64,000 nt of DNA from Aurantiacibacter xanthus. Its GTDB lineage: Bacteria; Pseudomonadota; Alphaproteobacteria; Sphingomonadales; Sphingomonadaceae. Position 1 is the first letter of the stretch. Each line of letters opens with the position of its first letter. The DNA lies in contig NZ_QXFM01000140.1 of NCBI RefSeq assembly GCF_003584015.1, positions 62,001 to 126,000 of the forward strand. Direction: 5' to 3'. The translations under genes were made by a program, and so were the position numbers. The notes under the pieces are model-generated. The model was given only the letters and a program-made list of their open reading frames with translations, did no database searches and had not been told where the DNA came from. Shown in pieces: positions 35,679-45,143 of this stretch.

Positions 35679-37898
35679 ATGAAACTCGCCCATATTGCAC
35701 CGCTTCTCGCGACCGTCGCCGTACCCGCACTTGCTCAGGAACAGGCACAGGCGGATCGGCAGGTCTCTTCCAACGATGTCATCATCGTCACCGGCACGCC
35801 GCAGGAGCGCTATGATGTCAATGCGGTCGATCAACTTACCGGGATTGCGCTGGAATTCCTCGAACTCCCGCGGGTGGTAGAGACGATCCCCGAACAGATC
35901 CTGCTCGACCAGAAGGTCACCGAACTCGATGAAGCGCTGCGCAACGTGCCGGGAGTCAGCCTCGGCGATGGCTTCGGCGGCAGCAACAATGACTTCTTCA
36001 TTCGCGGTTTCCGCCGCAACACCGTCTATCGCGACGGGCTGCGCACAGCCTCCAACTTCCGCGTCAATACGACCAATCTGGCGGCGGTCCGTGTGATCAA
36101 GGGGCCCGCTTCGATCACCTATGGGCAGGTCGAGCCGGGCGGACTGGTCGACATCGTAACCAAGAAGCCGCTCGACGATCAGCGCATCTATGCCGAGGCC
36201 CGGCTTGGCTCTTACGACAGCAGCCTGTTGCTGCTCGACTGGTCGCAGCCGCTGGGCGACAAGGTGGCAGTACGCATCAACGCCGCCAGCGAGCGGTCCG
36301 ATTCCTTCCGCGACCTGTTTGATATCCGCCGCGACACGGTCTCGCTGACCGGTCGCTACGACATCACAAACCGCACCCGGCTCAACCTGTCCTACGAATA
36401 TCGCGACGAGTTCCGCACCTTCGACCGGGGCACCATCACAGTGCCGACCGCACAGGGGCGCGAAATCGTCAATCGCTTGCTCGACATCCCGATCTCGCGG
36501 CGCTTCGGCGAGGCTTACGAGAAGTTCGACACGCAGGTGCAATTCGCCACCGCCGACCTGACGCATGAGTTCAGCAACCAGTGGAGTATCCGTGTTGCAG
36601 GTGCTTGGGAGCACTCGGACTCCGACGACCTCCAGTCGCGCCCGGCATCCGTGCTCGTCCTTGGCGCTGATGCCCCGATCCAGAATGGCTTCCTCACCGG
36701 ACGCCCCATACCCAAGCAATTCTTCGGCGACCCTACCGATCAGGTCTTTCTCGTGCGCCGCACCGATGGAAGCCGGGATTACGATCAGACGTCCTGGTAT
36801 GCCAACGCGCAGATCAATGGCGAATTCATGACGGGCGCGCTGAACCATCGCGTGGCGCTGGGAGGCAACTGGCGTTCGTACAGTTCGACCCGCTATTTCG
36901 CGGCGACGCCCCTCACCAACGGCGTGCCTGTCGCCGATGGCGGTGGCGGACCGCTGTTCGACGTGCAGATCCCGGTTTACGGTACGCTGCCCACGCAGAT
37001 TTCCATCGACGGACTCGACCCGATTATCGACGATACCCGCGATTACGGCTTTTTCCTCAACGACTACATCGACCTCACCAACAGGCTCTCGCTGCTGCTC
37101 GGCGGGCGGTTCGATTTCGCCGATGTCGACGGCAATGGCCCGGCCGAAATGGTGAGCGCCTTCTCACCGCAGGCCGCGCTGACCTACAGGCTGGTCGACA
37201 ATGTCTCCGCCTTCGTCAGCTATGCCGAAGCGTTCCAGCCCAATACGGCTTTCATGCTCGATCTCGGCGGAATGCCGTCGACCAGCAAGCTGTTCGATCC
37301 TGAGGATTCCACCCAATACGAGGGGGGGCTCAAGGCTCAGCTGTTCGACCGCAAGCTCAACCTTCAGGCCTCGGCCTACAAGATCAAGAAGACCAACGTG
37401 CTCTCGGTGGTCGATGGTGTGCCGCAGCTGACCGACGGGCAGGATTCCAAGGGCTTCGAGATCAGCGCCAATGGTCAGCCGCTGCCCGGCCTCAATGTCG
37501 TGGCCGGCTATGGCTATACCGACGCCGAAATCCTGACTGGCGCGGACGCCGGCAATCGACCGCGCAATGTGGCCGAGCACACGTTCAACTTCTGGATGAG
37601 CTACGAGCAGAAGGCCGGCACGCTGCGCGGCCTCGGGGCGGGGGCAGGTGCGTTCTACATGTCCGACCGCTATGGCGACGATGCTAACAGCTGGCATCTG
37701 GGCAGCTACACGCTGGTGGACGGGTCTGTCTGGTACAATCTGCCGTTCGGCCTGTTCCAGCGCAGCAACAATGTCCGCCTGCAGCTCTCGGTGAAGAACA
37801 TTCTCGACGAAGAATACTATCCGGCGAGCGGCGGCGATCTGCGTGTCAGCATCGGCGCGCCGCGCACGGTCTTCGGGTCGGTCGCTGTGACCTTCTGA
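35679..37898 (+). CDS. TonB-dependent siderophore receptor
   Basis: 739 residues. The ATG at 35679 after GAGGGAT gives a normal signal peptide (MKLAHIAPLLATVAVPALAQ). The frame extends 12 codons upstream with a TTG, which is less likely. Plug landmarks: ELPRVVETIPEQILLDQKVTELDEAL, FFIRGFRRNTVYRDGLR and KGPASITYGQVEPGGLVDIVTKKP. The barrel ends FGSVAVTF with a terminal Phe. No STN domain. It is followed directly by a PepSY protein. Confidence 0.92.
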   Translation: MKLAHIAPLLATVAVPALAQEQAQADRQVSSNDVIIVTGTPQERYDVNAVDQLTGIALEFLELPRVVETIPEQILLDQKVTELDEALRNVPGVSLGDGFGGSNNDFFIRGFRRNTVYRDGLRTASNFRVNTTNLAAVRVIKGPASITYGQVEPGGLVDIVTKKPLDDQRIYAEARLGSYDSSLLLLDWSQPLGDKVAVRINAASERSDSFRDLFDIRRDTVSLTGRYDITNRTRLNLSYEYRDEFRTFDRGTITVPTAQGREIVNRLLDIPISRRFGEAYEKFDTQVQFATADLTHEFSNQWSIRVAGAWEHSDSDDLQSRPASVLVLGADAPIQNGFLTGRPIPKQFFGDPTDQVFLVRRTDGSRDYDQTSWYANAQINGEFMTGALNHRVALGGNWRSYSSTRYFAATPLTNGVPVADGGGGPLFDVQIPVYGTLPTQISIDGLDPIIDDTRDYGFFLNDYIDLTNRLSLLLGGRFDFADVDGNGPAEMVSAFSPQAALTYRLVDNVSAFVSYAEAFQPNTAFMLDLGGMPSTSKLFDPEDSTQYEGGLKAQLFDRKLNLQASAYKIKKTNVLSVVDGVPQLTDGQDSKGFEISANGQPLPGLNVVAGYGYTDAEILTGADAGNRPRNVAEHTFNFWMSYEQKAGTLRGLGAGAGAFYMSDRYGDDANSWHLGSYTLVDGSVWYNLPFGLFQRSNNVRLQLSVKNILDEEYYPASGGDLRVSIGAPRTVFGSVAVTF

Positions 37899-37899
37899 G

Positions 37900-39258
37900 G
37901 TGCTTGCGAGAACCAGCGCCAAGCCTGTGTCCCGCAAGCCGCCGGGGGTGCGCCGCTGGTTTGAGTGGCACAGCTGGGTTGGCGTCGTCACCGGGCTGCT
38001 GCTGTTCATCATCTGCTGGAGCGGCACCTTCGCGACAATATCCAACGAACTGGACTGGCTGACCACGCCTGCCATGCGGGTGAGTGCCGGCGAGACGGCG
38101 CCGCCGGACGTGATCGACATTCATGATGCAGTGGCAAGGGCAATGCCCGATGCCACCATCATTAATGTCTGGGCCCCTGACCGGGCGCACTTCGCAGCAC
38201 TGGTTCATGCGACGATGCCCGATGGCCAGATGCGCCATGTCTATGTCGACCCGGCGTCACTGGAGGTGACCGGCAGTACCTCGGCGCTTACCACTCAGCG
38301 GTTCTTCCGCGATCTGCATATGGATTTCTTCGGGCTGCTTGGCTGGGGCAAGTTCGCTGTCTGCATCTTCGCGATTCCGCTGCTGATCTCGGCACTGACC
38401 CCGCTGCTGTTCTACAAGCGCTGGTGGCGACGCTTTTTCGACCTGCGCACCGACAAGGGTCCCAAGGTGTTCTGGAGCAGCCTGCACAAGGTGACCGGAC
38501 TATGGAGTCTGTGGTTTGCGCTGGTGATCGGTATTACCGGCACCTGGTATCTGGTCGAAGAAACCCGGCTGAAGGCAATCGACGGCAAGTTCGCGCTGGT
38601 GGACTCCTATCCGTTGGCGGTGCATCAGCTAGCGGAGTTGAACTGCGAAGACAGCGAAGAGCTGCCCTTCGAAAAGCTCATCGCCGCTGCTCAGCGCCAT
38701 GCTCCCGGCCTCAAAATCACGGGGGCGAGCGCCGATCGCGCAGGCTATTTCTACGTCGAGGGCCAGACCGACGCGTTGCTGGTGCGAGATCGAGCGAACA
38801 AGATGTTTCTCGATCCGGCAACGGGCAAGGTAGTCTATTATCAGACCGCCGCCGACCTCAGCCCCTACTGGCGCTGGACCCACATGGCCGATCCCATTCA
38901 CTTCGGGACATGGGGCGGGCTGACGACAAAGATCCTCTGGTGCCTGTCCGGACTGGCGTTATCAGGTCTGTCGCTTACCGGCGGATGGCTTCACCTGCAA
39001 CGCCTGCTGAACAAGAGACCGGGCATGCGGTGGCGGGGCACAGCTCTTGCCGCTGGCACAGGCATCGCGATCACGCTCTATTGTCTTGCGGTGGCGGTTG
39101 TTGCAGCCTTTACAGCCGGTCCGCCGCAAGGCGCGGCATGGCCCGGCGTGACGCTGGGCACCGCAGTGATTGGTGCGATCTGGTTTGCCTCGACCTTCGG
39201 TGTCGGCCTTAGCTGGATATATTGCCTTCGTCCTCGCTCATTACAGAGGCGAAGGTAG
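37900..39258 (+). CDS. PepSY-associated transmembrane protein, third copy
   Basis: 452 residues. A GTG start one base after the receptor stop leads into RWFEWHSWVGVVTGLLLFIICWSGTF, the family's first membrane helix. Further helices lie near 145-170 and 195-220, with others near the C-terminus, and the periplasmic region includes LHKVTGLWSLWFALVIGITGTWYLVEE. Shorter than the other two PepSY proteins here and without DUF3649/DUF3325 partners. Probably a ferric-siderophore reductase for the cognate receptor. Confidence 0.87.
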   Translation: MLARTSAKPVSRKPPGVRRWFEWHSWVGVVTGLLLFIICWSGTFATISNELDWLTTPAMRVSAGETAPPDVIDIHDAVARAMPDATIINVWAPDRAHFAALVHATMPDGQMRHVYVDPASLEVTGSTSALTTQRFFRDLHMDFFGLLGWGKFAVCIFAIPLLISALTPLLFYKRWWRRFFDLRTDKGPKVFWSSLHKVTGLWSLWFALVIGITGTWYLVEETRLKAIDGKFALVDSYPLAVHQLAELNCEDSEELPFEKLIAAAQRHAPGLKITGASADRAGYFYVEGQTDALLVRDRANKMFLDPATGKVVYYQTAADLSPYWRWTHMADPIHFGTWGGLTTKILWCLSGLALSGLSLTGGWLHLQRLLNKRPGMRWRGTALAAGTGIAITLYCLAVAVVAAFTAGPPQGAAWPGVTLGTAVIGAIWFASTFGVGLSWIYCLRPRSLQRRR

Positions 39259-39752
39259 GATCGCTTTAGGACGGGCGGCTCAGATCTGCTCTTGCATACA
39301 GAAGGCGAATACCGCGATGGACCGTCATCGTCGTGTTCAAACAATCGGCACGGATCACCAGCACCGACTTTATTGCCCCTTTTCGCCTATTGGAAATTGG
39401 CTGTGCTATTCATTTTTGGATAGCGGATGCAGCCGATCAGCGAATTTTCTGGCTGAAGTCAGCCGTTCTCGGGTGCACGCCATGCAAATGGCCCCTCCAT
39501 TAAATCGTTTGCTCCTCTGCCAGCCCCAGATTACGTATACGACATACGCACGGTGGAAGATGCGTGACCGAGGAGAGGATACCACGGCTGCTTGTGATGG
39601 GCGCAAATGCTCTTTCTGACCGCAGCGTAGTGGCGCAAATGATCCTCCTCAGCGCTCCCAAACCGACGTTACCAGGCGCTTTCCGTAAGGAAAGATCGCT
39701 GAACGAGTACGAAGTTGCCCAAAAGAGATGCAAGCAAGGTTGAGGAAGATCG
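39259..39752. other. 494-bp non-coding region before the aldehyde dehydrogenase gene
   Basis: No convincing gene on either strand; the short frames here lack ribosome-binding sites and family resemblance. The region is less GC-rich than its surroundings (for example 39370-39430). It holds the TTACGTATA...CATACGCA element at 39531-39550. The long distance (about 200 bp) from that element to the start codon at 39753 suggests a long leader or an unseen small RNA; a GAGGAAG site precedes the aldehyde dehydrogenase start. Confidence 0.5.
39531..39550. promoter_or_regulatory. Conserved 20-bp element (TTACGTATACGACATACGCA), copy 1
   Basis: It differs at only two positions from the sequence at 61684-61703 upstream of the P450 gene. 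Both contain the inverted repeat CGTAT-N5-ATACG, and both are followed on the same strand by GTGG and GCGTGAC a short distance on. The conserved position before two catabolic promoters indicates a shared operator or promoter-plus-activator site. The cognate regulator is unknown. Confidence 0.65.
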
Positions 39753-41261
39753 ATGAACGCAGCAACAATTGCGCATGGTGCGCTGCATGGAGACGCAGGG
39801 CATGAGGTCAGACTGCCGCCAGCCCGGATGCTTATCGGCGGTGAATGGGTCGAAAGCGCAAACGGGCGGAGCATCGATGTCGAAGATCCTGCCACCACCC
39901 GGGTGTTCACCAGTGTGCCCGATGGCTCCGTCGAGGATGTCGACCGTGCGGTAAAGGCCGCGCGGCGGGCTTTCGAGGCCAGGAGCTGGGCGCGCATGCG
40001 TCCGCTGGATCGCGGCAAGATCATCGAAAACATTGCCCGCAAGATCGAAGAAAATGCTCAGGAACTGGCCCTTCTCGAAAGCTACGACAACGGCAAGACG
40101 GTGCACCATGCGCTGGCTGTCGATGTGCCGGCGGCGGTCGATATCTTTCGCTACATGGCGGGGTGGACCTCCAAGATCGGTGGGCAGGTCAACCCGATTT
40201 CGGGCGATGGTCAGCAGTATCACAGCTATTCCGTGCGTGAGCCGGTCGGCGTGGTGGGCCAGATCGTTCCGTGGAACTATCCGCTGGCAATGGCCGCATG
40301 GAAGATTGCACCGGCGCTGGCTGCGGGCTGCACCATCGTCCTCAAGCCCTCCGAACTCACACCGCTGACTGCACTGCGGCTGGCTGAACTGGCGCTGGAG
40401 GCGGGACTGCCCGAGGGCGTTCTCAATGTTGTGACCGGCTATGGGCAGGCAGCGGGCCAAGCGCTGGTCGAACATCCCGGCATCGACAAGATCGCTTTCA
40501 CGGGATCGACCCGCGTGGGCAAGCAGATCGTGCGCACGGCGGCCGAGGATCTCAAACGCGTGACGCTGGAACTCGGCGGCAAGTCACCCTCGCTGATCTT
40601 CGCAGATGCGGACCTTGAAAAGGCGACGCTGGGGGCTGCACTCGCCATCTTCTTCAACTCGGGGCAGGTTTGCCTCGCGGCGTCGCGGCTGTTCGTCGAG
40701 CGCAAGGTCTATGACGAGGTGGTGGAAGGCATCGCCAAGGCGGCGCAGAGCTTCAAGCTTGGCCATGGCCGCGACCCGGAGACCATGCTCGGCCCGCTGG
40801 TGTCGCGCCAGCAGCAAAGCCGCGTGCTCGACTATATCGAACAGGGCCGCAACTGCGGCGCAGAAGTCGTGACGGGCGGCGGCACCGGCGGGAAGGACGG
40901 CTATTTCGTCGAACCGACGATCTTCGCCAATCCTTCGCCTGAAGCCAGCATCGTGCGTGAAGAGATCTTTGGCCCGGTGCTGGTCGCCACGCCTTTCGAC
41001 GATATCGACGAAGTGGTGAAGGCGGCAAACGACACGCGCTATGGCCTTGCCGCCAACATCTGGACTCGAGACCTGTCGCGCGCTCATCTGACGGCCCGCA
41101 GGCTTGAGGCAGGCGTGGTCTGGATCAACACCCACGGCATGAACGACCCTTCGGCGCCGTTCGGCGGGGTCAAGGAATCGGGCTGGGGCCGCGAAGTCGG
41201 TGAAGAAGGCCTGCTCCACTACACCGAAACCAAGACCGTCACCGCCCTTTTGGACGAGTGA
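39753..41261 (+). CDS. NAD(P)-dependent aldehyde dehydrogenase
   Basis: 502 residues of the ALDH superfamily. VPWNYPLAMAAWKIAPALAAGC and FTGSTRVGK form the cofactor fold, Glu273 in TLELGGKSP is the general base and Cys307 in NSGQVCLAASR is the nucleophile. It converts an aldehyde to the acid in the cytoplasm. Followed 83 bases later by a Zn alcohol dehydrogenase, so the pair can take a primary alcohol to a carboxylate. Closest in overall layout to betaine/aromatic/terpene aldehyde dehydrogenases. The shared promoter element with the P450 suggests its substrate is the P450-derived alcohol's aldehyde. Confidence 0.92.
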   Translation: MNAATIAHGALHGDAGHEVRLPPARMLIGGEWVESANGRSIDVEDPATTRVFTSVPDGSVEDVDRAVKAARRAFEARSWARMRPLDRGKIIENIARKIEENAQELALLESYDNGKTVHHALAVDVPAAVDIFRYMAGWTSKIGGQVNPISGDGQQYHSYSVREPVGVVGQIVPWNYPLAMAAWKIAPALAAGCTIVLKPSELTPLTALRLAELALEAGLPEGVLNVVTGYGQAAGQALVEHPGIDKIAFTGSTRVGKQIVRTAAEDLKRVTLELGGKSPSLIFADADLEKATLGAALAIFFNSGQVCLAASRLFVERKVYDEVVEGIAKAAQSFKLGHGRDPETMLGPLVSRQQQSRVLDYIEQGRNCGAEVVTGGGTGGKDGYFVEPTIFANPSPEASIVREEIFGPVLVATPFDDIDEVVKAANDTRYGLAANIWTRDLSRAHLTARRLEAGVVWINTHGMNDPSAPFGGVKESGWGREVGEEGLLHYTETKTVTALLDE

Positions 41262-41344
41262 TCCCGGTGCTGGCGCGCGGCGGGGACATTACCCCGTCGC
41301 ACCGGCAGTGAATTTTCCGCGTCAAGGCGCGTATGGAGGACAGC

Positions 41345-42439
41345 ATGAAAGCAGCCATTCTCAACAATCTCGATGGTACGTTCCAGATCGAGGAAATCGA
41401 GATCGACGAGCCACGCGATCACGAGGTTCTGGTGGAAGTGAAGGCATCGGGCCTCTGCCATTCGGATCTGCATTTTGCCGAAACCGATTTTGGCGTGCCG
41501 CTTCCTGCCGTGCTGGGGCACGAATTGGCAGGTGTGGTGATTGCCGTAGGCCCCGAGGTGCGCGAGTTCGCGATTGGCGACCATGTCGTGGGTTCGCTGA
41601 TCCAGTTCTGCGGCCACTGCAAGGCGTGTCAGGGCGGTCGCACCTGGCAATGCACGCAGCCGGAGCAGACCCTGCGTACCGATGAGGCCGAGCATCCGCG
41701 CCTGTGCAGCCACGGCGCGCCGGTCACCCAGGTCTTCGGTACGGGGGCGTTCGCGGAAAAGGCGCTGGTGCATGAAAACCAGCTGGCCAAGGTGCCCAGG
41801 GAACTGCCCTTCGCACAGGCCTCGCTGCTCGGGTGCGGCACAATCACCGGGGCCGGTGCTGCGATCAACACCGCCTCCGTCCGTCCCGGCGACACGGTCG
41901 CCGTGATCGGCATCGGAGGCGTGGGGCTCAACGTCATCTCAGGGGCAAAGCTGGCGGGTGCTGGCCGTATTGTCGCGGTCGACATGCAGTCCAAGAAGGA
42001 GGAACTTGCCCGCAAATTCGGGGCGACCGACTTTGTCGATGCATCAGCTGGCAACAGCGTCGAAGCGGTCCGCGAACTGATCTCCGGCGGCGTCGACCAC
42101 GTGTTCGAGGTCGTCGGCACCAAGGCTACTTCGCAGCAGGCAATCCAGATGGCGCGCAAGGGAGGCGGCGCCTATCTGATCGGCGTCCACGCCCCGACAG
42201 AGACGATCGAGGTCAACGTCACGGTGGATCTCCTGACCAACCAGGTCGATGTTCGCGGCGTCTACATGGGCTCGACCAATATCAAGCATGACATTCCGAT
42301 GTATGCCGAGCTTTACCTGCAGGGTAAGCTCAATCTCGACGATCTGATCTCGCGCGAGATTGCCATCGACGAGATCAACGATGCCTATGCCGAGCTGAAG
42401 GGTGGTGCGATCGCGCGCAGCGTGATCACGTCGTTCTGA
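41345..42439 (+). CDS. Zn-dependent alcohol dehydrogenase (MDR, class III-like)
   Basis: 364 residues. Catalytic zinc ligands include Cys38 (GLCHSD) and His59 (GHE). The structural zinc site is Cys89, Cys92, Cys95 and Cys103 (CGHCKACQGGRTWQC). The NAD fold carries GIGGVGLNVISGAKLAGA and the acidic VAVDMQSKK suggests NAD rather than NADP. A start at 41345 after GGAGGA was preferred to one four codons upstream. It oxidises a primary or allylic alcohol, and sits between its aldehyde dehydrogenase partner and a strong terminator. Confidence 0.92.
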   Translation: MKAAILNNLDGTFQIEEIEIDEPRDHEVLVEVKASGLCHSDLHFAETDFGVPLPAVLGHELAGVVIAVGPEVREFAIGDHVVGSLIQFCGHCKACQGGRTWQCTQPEQTLRTDEAEHPRLCSHGAPVTQVFGTGAFAEKALVHENQLAKVPRELPFAQASLLGCGTITGAGAAINTASVRPGDTVAVIGIGGVGLNVISGAKLAGAGRIVAVDMQSKKEELARKFGATDFVDASAGNSVEAVRELISGGVDHVFEVVGTKATSQQAIQMARKGGGAYLIGVHAPTETIEVNVTVDLLTNQVDVRGVYMGSTNIKHDIPMYAELYLQGKLNLDDLISREIAIDEINDAYAELKGGAIARSVITSF

Positions 42440-42466
42440 GGCTTTTGTATACAGTTAGGCAAAAGA

Positions 42467-42503
42467 AAGGAGCGGTGCTGCGGCATCGCTCCTTCTTTCG
42501 TTC
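42467..42503. terminator. Bidirectional rho-independent terminator
   Basis: AAGGAGCGGTGC (42467-42478) pairs with GCATCGCTCCTT (42483-42494) through 12 pairs including one G-U, closing a 4-base loop. It is followed by CTTTCGTT on the plus strand and by a T-rich TTTCTTTT on the minus strand. It ends both the alcohol dehydrogenase transcript and the converging Rieske oxygenase transcript. Confidence 0.8.
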
Positions 42504-42526
42504 AGGTTCGGGGAAAATATGCCCGA

Positions 42527-43570
42527 TCAGGCGGCGATGTTCTGATCGTTTTCAGCTTCGTACATCGCGCTCAACAGGCGGCGTGCCTGGTTGACGGCAC
42601 CGTCGCTGGCAATGCCCACGAAATTGCGTTCGGGCTCATCGTCGATACGCTGCTGCTGCAGCTCCAGCGTTTCCTCGTCCTCGGTAATCGTGTCGAAGAA
42701 CTGATCGAACAGAGTCTCGGGCACGCCGGTCGCCGGATCGGCAGTGGTGCAGATGGTCCAGAGATAGTGGCTGGTCGTTTCGGTCTCAGGCGTGATGAAA
42801 TGGTTGTTTGCCAGCACGAAACCGTTGTCGCGCCTGCCTTCATAGGCCCCCGTGCCGGCATCGCATCCACCGGCATTGACCCGCAGGCACATGCCGCGCC
42901 CAGGCTGGAAGCGGACCTCTTGCCAGCGATCGACCCGGCCCTTGAAGCCGCCGGCATCGATATAGGAACGCGGCGGAACCGAGTTCGGCATCTTGCGCAG
43001 CAGTTCGACACGTTTGCCGTCAAATTCGACCTTGGTGTCGGCACCGTAGTGCTGTTCCGGATTACCACCGATCGTGCCAGCGTGGATGTAGGGCACGTGC
43101 GTCAGATCCATGATGTTATCGACGATCAGTTGCCAGTCGGCCTTCACGGGGAAGTTGTTCGGGCGCCAGGTCCACTGTGGATCGTTGTGTTCGGGATTGT
43201 CGATAATCTGCTCGGGATCGGCCAGTTCGGCATCGCCCATCCAGATCCAAATCAGATGATCCTTCTCGACCACCGGGTAGCTGCGGACATTGGCGGCGGG
43301 CGGAATGCGCTGCTGATTGGGGATGCGCGCGCATTTGCCGTCGGCCTCGAACTCGACGCCGTGATAGGCGCAGCGAATGCGGCAGCCTGCGACGTGACCA
43401 GCGCTAAGCGGCATGGCGCGATGGCTGCAACGATCTTCGAGCGCAGCAATCGCGCCCTCTTCGGTGCGGAACAGCACCACCGGCTTGTTAAGGAACTTGC
43501 GCGCAAGCGTCTTGCCGGCTTCGATCTCGGCAGCGAAGGCGGCAACATACCAGGTGTTCTTGATGAACAT
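42527..43570 (-). CDS. Rieske non-heme iron oxygenase (vanillate O-demethylase oxygenase-like)
   Basis: 347 residues beginning MFIKNTWYVAAF, typical of VanA-type oxygenases. The Rieske [2Fe-2S] ligands are Cys48/His50 and Cys67/His70 (DRCSHRAMPLSAGHVAGCRIRCAYH). The mononuclear iron site shows Asn152, His158 and His163 (DNIMDLTHVPYIHAG). The start at 43570 follows GGAGAGAGA; a longer frame of 27 codons is unsupported. Such enzymes demethylate methoxyarenes or hydroxylate small substrates. No reductase is adjacent, so it may use the one at 51791. Substrate unassigned. Confidence 0.87.
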   Translation of the reverse strand: MFIKNTWYVAAFAAEIEAGKTLARKFLNKPVVLFRTEEGAIAALEDRCSHRAMPLSAGHVAGCRIRCAYHGVEFEADGKCARIPNQQRIPPAANVRSYPVVEKDHLIWIWMGDAELADPEQIIDNPEHNDPQWTWRPNNFPVKADWQLIVDNIMDLTHVPYIHAGTIGGNPEQHYGADTKVEFDGKRVELLRKMPNSVPPRSYIDAGGFKGRVDRWQEVRFQPGRGMCLRVNAGGCDAGTGAYEGRRDNGFVLANNHFITPETETTSHYLWTICTTADPATGVPETLFDQFFDTITEDEETLELQQQRIDDEPERNFVGIASDGAVNQARRLLSAMYEAENDQNIAA

Positions 43571-43979
43571 GTCTCTCTCCAGAAAATTCTCGCCGATTGG
43601 TGCGGCCGTGTTCTGCTCTGTATTTTCAGTATGGTGGATGGGTGCGGGCAAGCCAATTCCAATAGAATAATGCCATTAGATTTCCGGGATCGAGAGAGCC
43701 GAAAATTCACGCACATAGCCGCCGCCGAGCCGGATTGGCGCAAGGAGGCAACCTTCGAATGGCGTTACCGAAATCGAATGCGCCTGTGTCGTCGCCAATA
43801 AAATAACACTAATTCAATATTATATCATGAACTCATCGGCCACATCGGTCCCGACACCCTTAGGTTTGGGCCCAATCTGACCATTCCGCCATCACGATTT
43901 AAACGATGGGCACTTGCAATGGTAGGACCATTATGCTTCTTCAGGATGGAAGGCGATCAAGCTACCTGAAAGGCACATC
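43571..43979. other. 409-bp divergent promoter region, AT-richer than neighbours
   Basis: Separates the minus-strand Rieske oxygenase from the plus-strand acyl-CoA dehydrogenase. It contains an AT-rich block near 43795-43835, a TTGGGCCCAA palindrome at 43866-43875 and the FadR-type operator at 43918-43932. No gene is supported. Confidence 0.5.
43918..43932. promoter_or_regulatory. FadR/GntR-type operator AATGGT-AGG-ACCATT
   Basis: A perfect 6+3+6 palindrome fitting the FadR-subfamily consensus (T-x-GT-x3-AC-x-A), 48 bp before the acyl-CoA dehydrogenase gene and possibly serving the divergent Rieske gene too. The sequence on its right (ATGCTTCTT) recurs at the P450 site (61641), where GGACCATT is followed by TTGCTTCTT. 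It is one of six similar sites in the cluster. Confidence 0.65.
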
Positions 43980-45116
43980 ATGGATTTTGAACTTCCCGAC
44001 GAAATCAGGGACTTCTGCGAGGCGACCCGGAGCATTGTAAACGACCTGCTGCCGCTGGAGCGCGACTTCGTTGAAACGGGGGTCGTGCCGCCTATCGTCC
44101 GCCAGACGCTGATCGAGAACGGCTATTTCGGCATGGCCTTGCCAGAGGAATATGGCGGACTCGGTCTCGGCGCGCTGGCACAGGCGGCGGTGCAGATCGA
44201 ACTTGCCCGCCTACCACCGCAGTTCTGGACCGAGATCCGCCCGTTGATGGGGCCGGGCGCGAAGAACATCGCCTATCACTGTACCGAGGCGCAGAAGGAA
44301 CTGCTGATCCCCGGCATGACGACGGGCGAAATTCCGGTGGCCTTTGCGCTCACCGAGCCGGGATCGGGGTCCGATCCGGGCTCGATGCGCACCACTGCCA
44401 CCCGCAACGCCGATGGCTGGGTGATCAACGGTTCGAAGACCTATATTTCGAACGGCAAGAACGCCAAGTACGTCACGGTTTATGCCTATACAGACAAGAG
44501 TGCAGGGCCGCGCGGCGGCATTTCAGCCTTCCTGATGCCAGCTGACACGCCCGGCTTTGCGGTCACCGGTGTGATCGAACTGATGGGGACATCGCCCGCC
44601 GTCTACGAACTCACATTCGACGAATGTCAGGTCGGTCCCGACGCGCTTATCGGTGAAGAAGGCAAGGGTTTCCACTATGCGCTGGAATGCCTGAACGAGG
44701 GTCGCATGAACGTGGGTGCCACTGCGGTGGGCATGGGCGAGTACGCGCTCGAACTCGCCACGGAGGAGGCCAAGGTGCGCCCGGCTTTCGGCAGTGTCAT
44801 TGCCGATTTCCAGGCCATCCGCCACTACCTTGCGGGGATGGCAACCGACATGCGTGCGGCGCGCCTGATCCTGCTCGATGCGGCCTGGCGCTACGATCAG
44901 GGCGAGAAGCGCCGCGAGCTGGCCTCGATGGCGAAACTGTTTGCAACCGAGGCGGGCAGCCGCACGGTCGACACGGCGCTGCAGATCTATGGCGGCGCAG
45001 GCTATTGCAAGGGCTACGCGATCGAGCGGCTTTACCGCGATATTCGTATCACGCGCATTTATGAGGGGTCTTCCGAAATTCAGAAGAACACCATTGCGCG
45101 CGAGCTGCTCCGCTAA
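43980..45116 (+). CDS. Acyl-CoA dehydrogenase
   Basis: 378 residues of the FAD-dependent acyl-CoA dehydrogenase family. FALTEPGSGSDPGSMRTTA and YISNGKNAKYVTVYA form the flavin region. AFGSVIADFQAIRHYLA and QIYGGAGYCKGYAIERLYRDIRI lie in the C-terminal helical domain. The catalytic base candidate is Glu362 in RIYEGSSEIQ, the MCAD-type position. It desaturates an acyl-CoA and passes electrons to ETF, whose two subunits are encoded next. That suggests a dedicated beta-oxidation step on a CoA-activated acid produced by this cluster. Confidence 0.92.
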   Translation: MDFELPDEIRDFCEATRSIVNDLLPLERDFVETGVVPPIVRQTLIENGYFGMALPEEYGGLGLGALAQAAVQIELARLPPQFWTEIRPLMGPGAKNIAYHCTEAQKELLIPGMTTGEIPVAFALTEPGSGSDPGSMRTTATRNADGWVINGSKTYISNGKNAKYVTVYAYTDKSAGPRGGISAFLMPADTPGFAVTGVIELMGTSPAVYELTFDECQVGPDALIGEEGKGFHYALECLNEGRMNVGATAVGMGEYALELATEEAKVRPAFGSVIADFQAIRHYLAGMATDMRAARLILLDAAWRYDQGEKRRELASMAKLFATEAGSRTVDTALQIYGGAGYCKGYAIERLYRDIRITRIYEGSSEIQKNTIARELLR

Positions 45117-45143
45117 TCCCGCCAACATGGAGAGTCTGGAATC

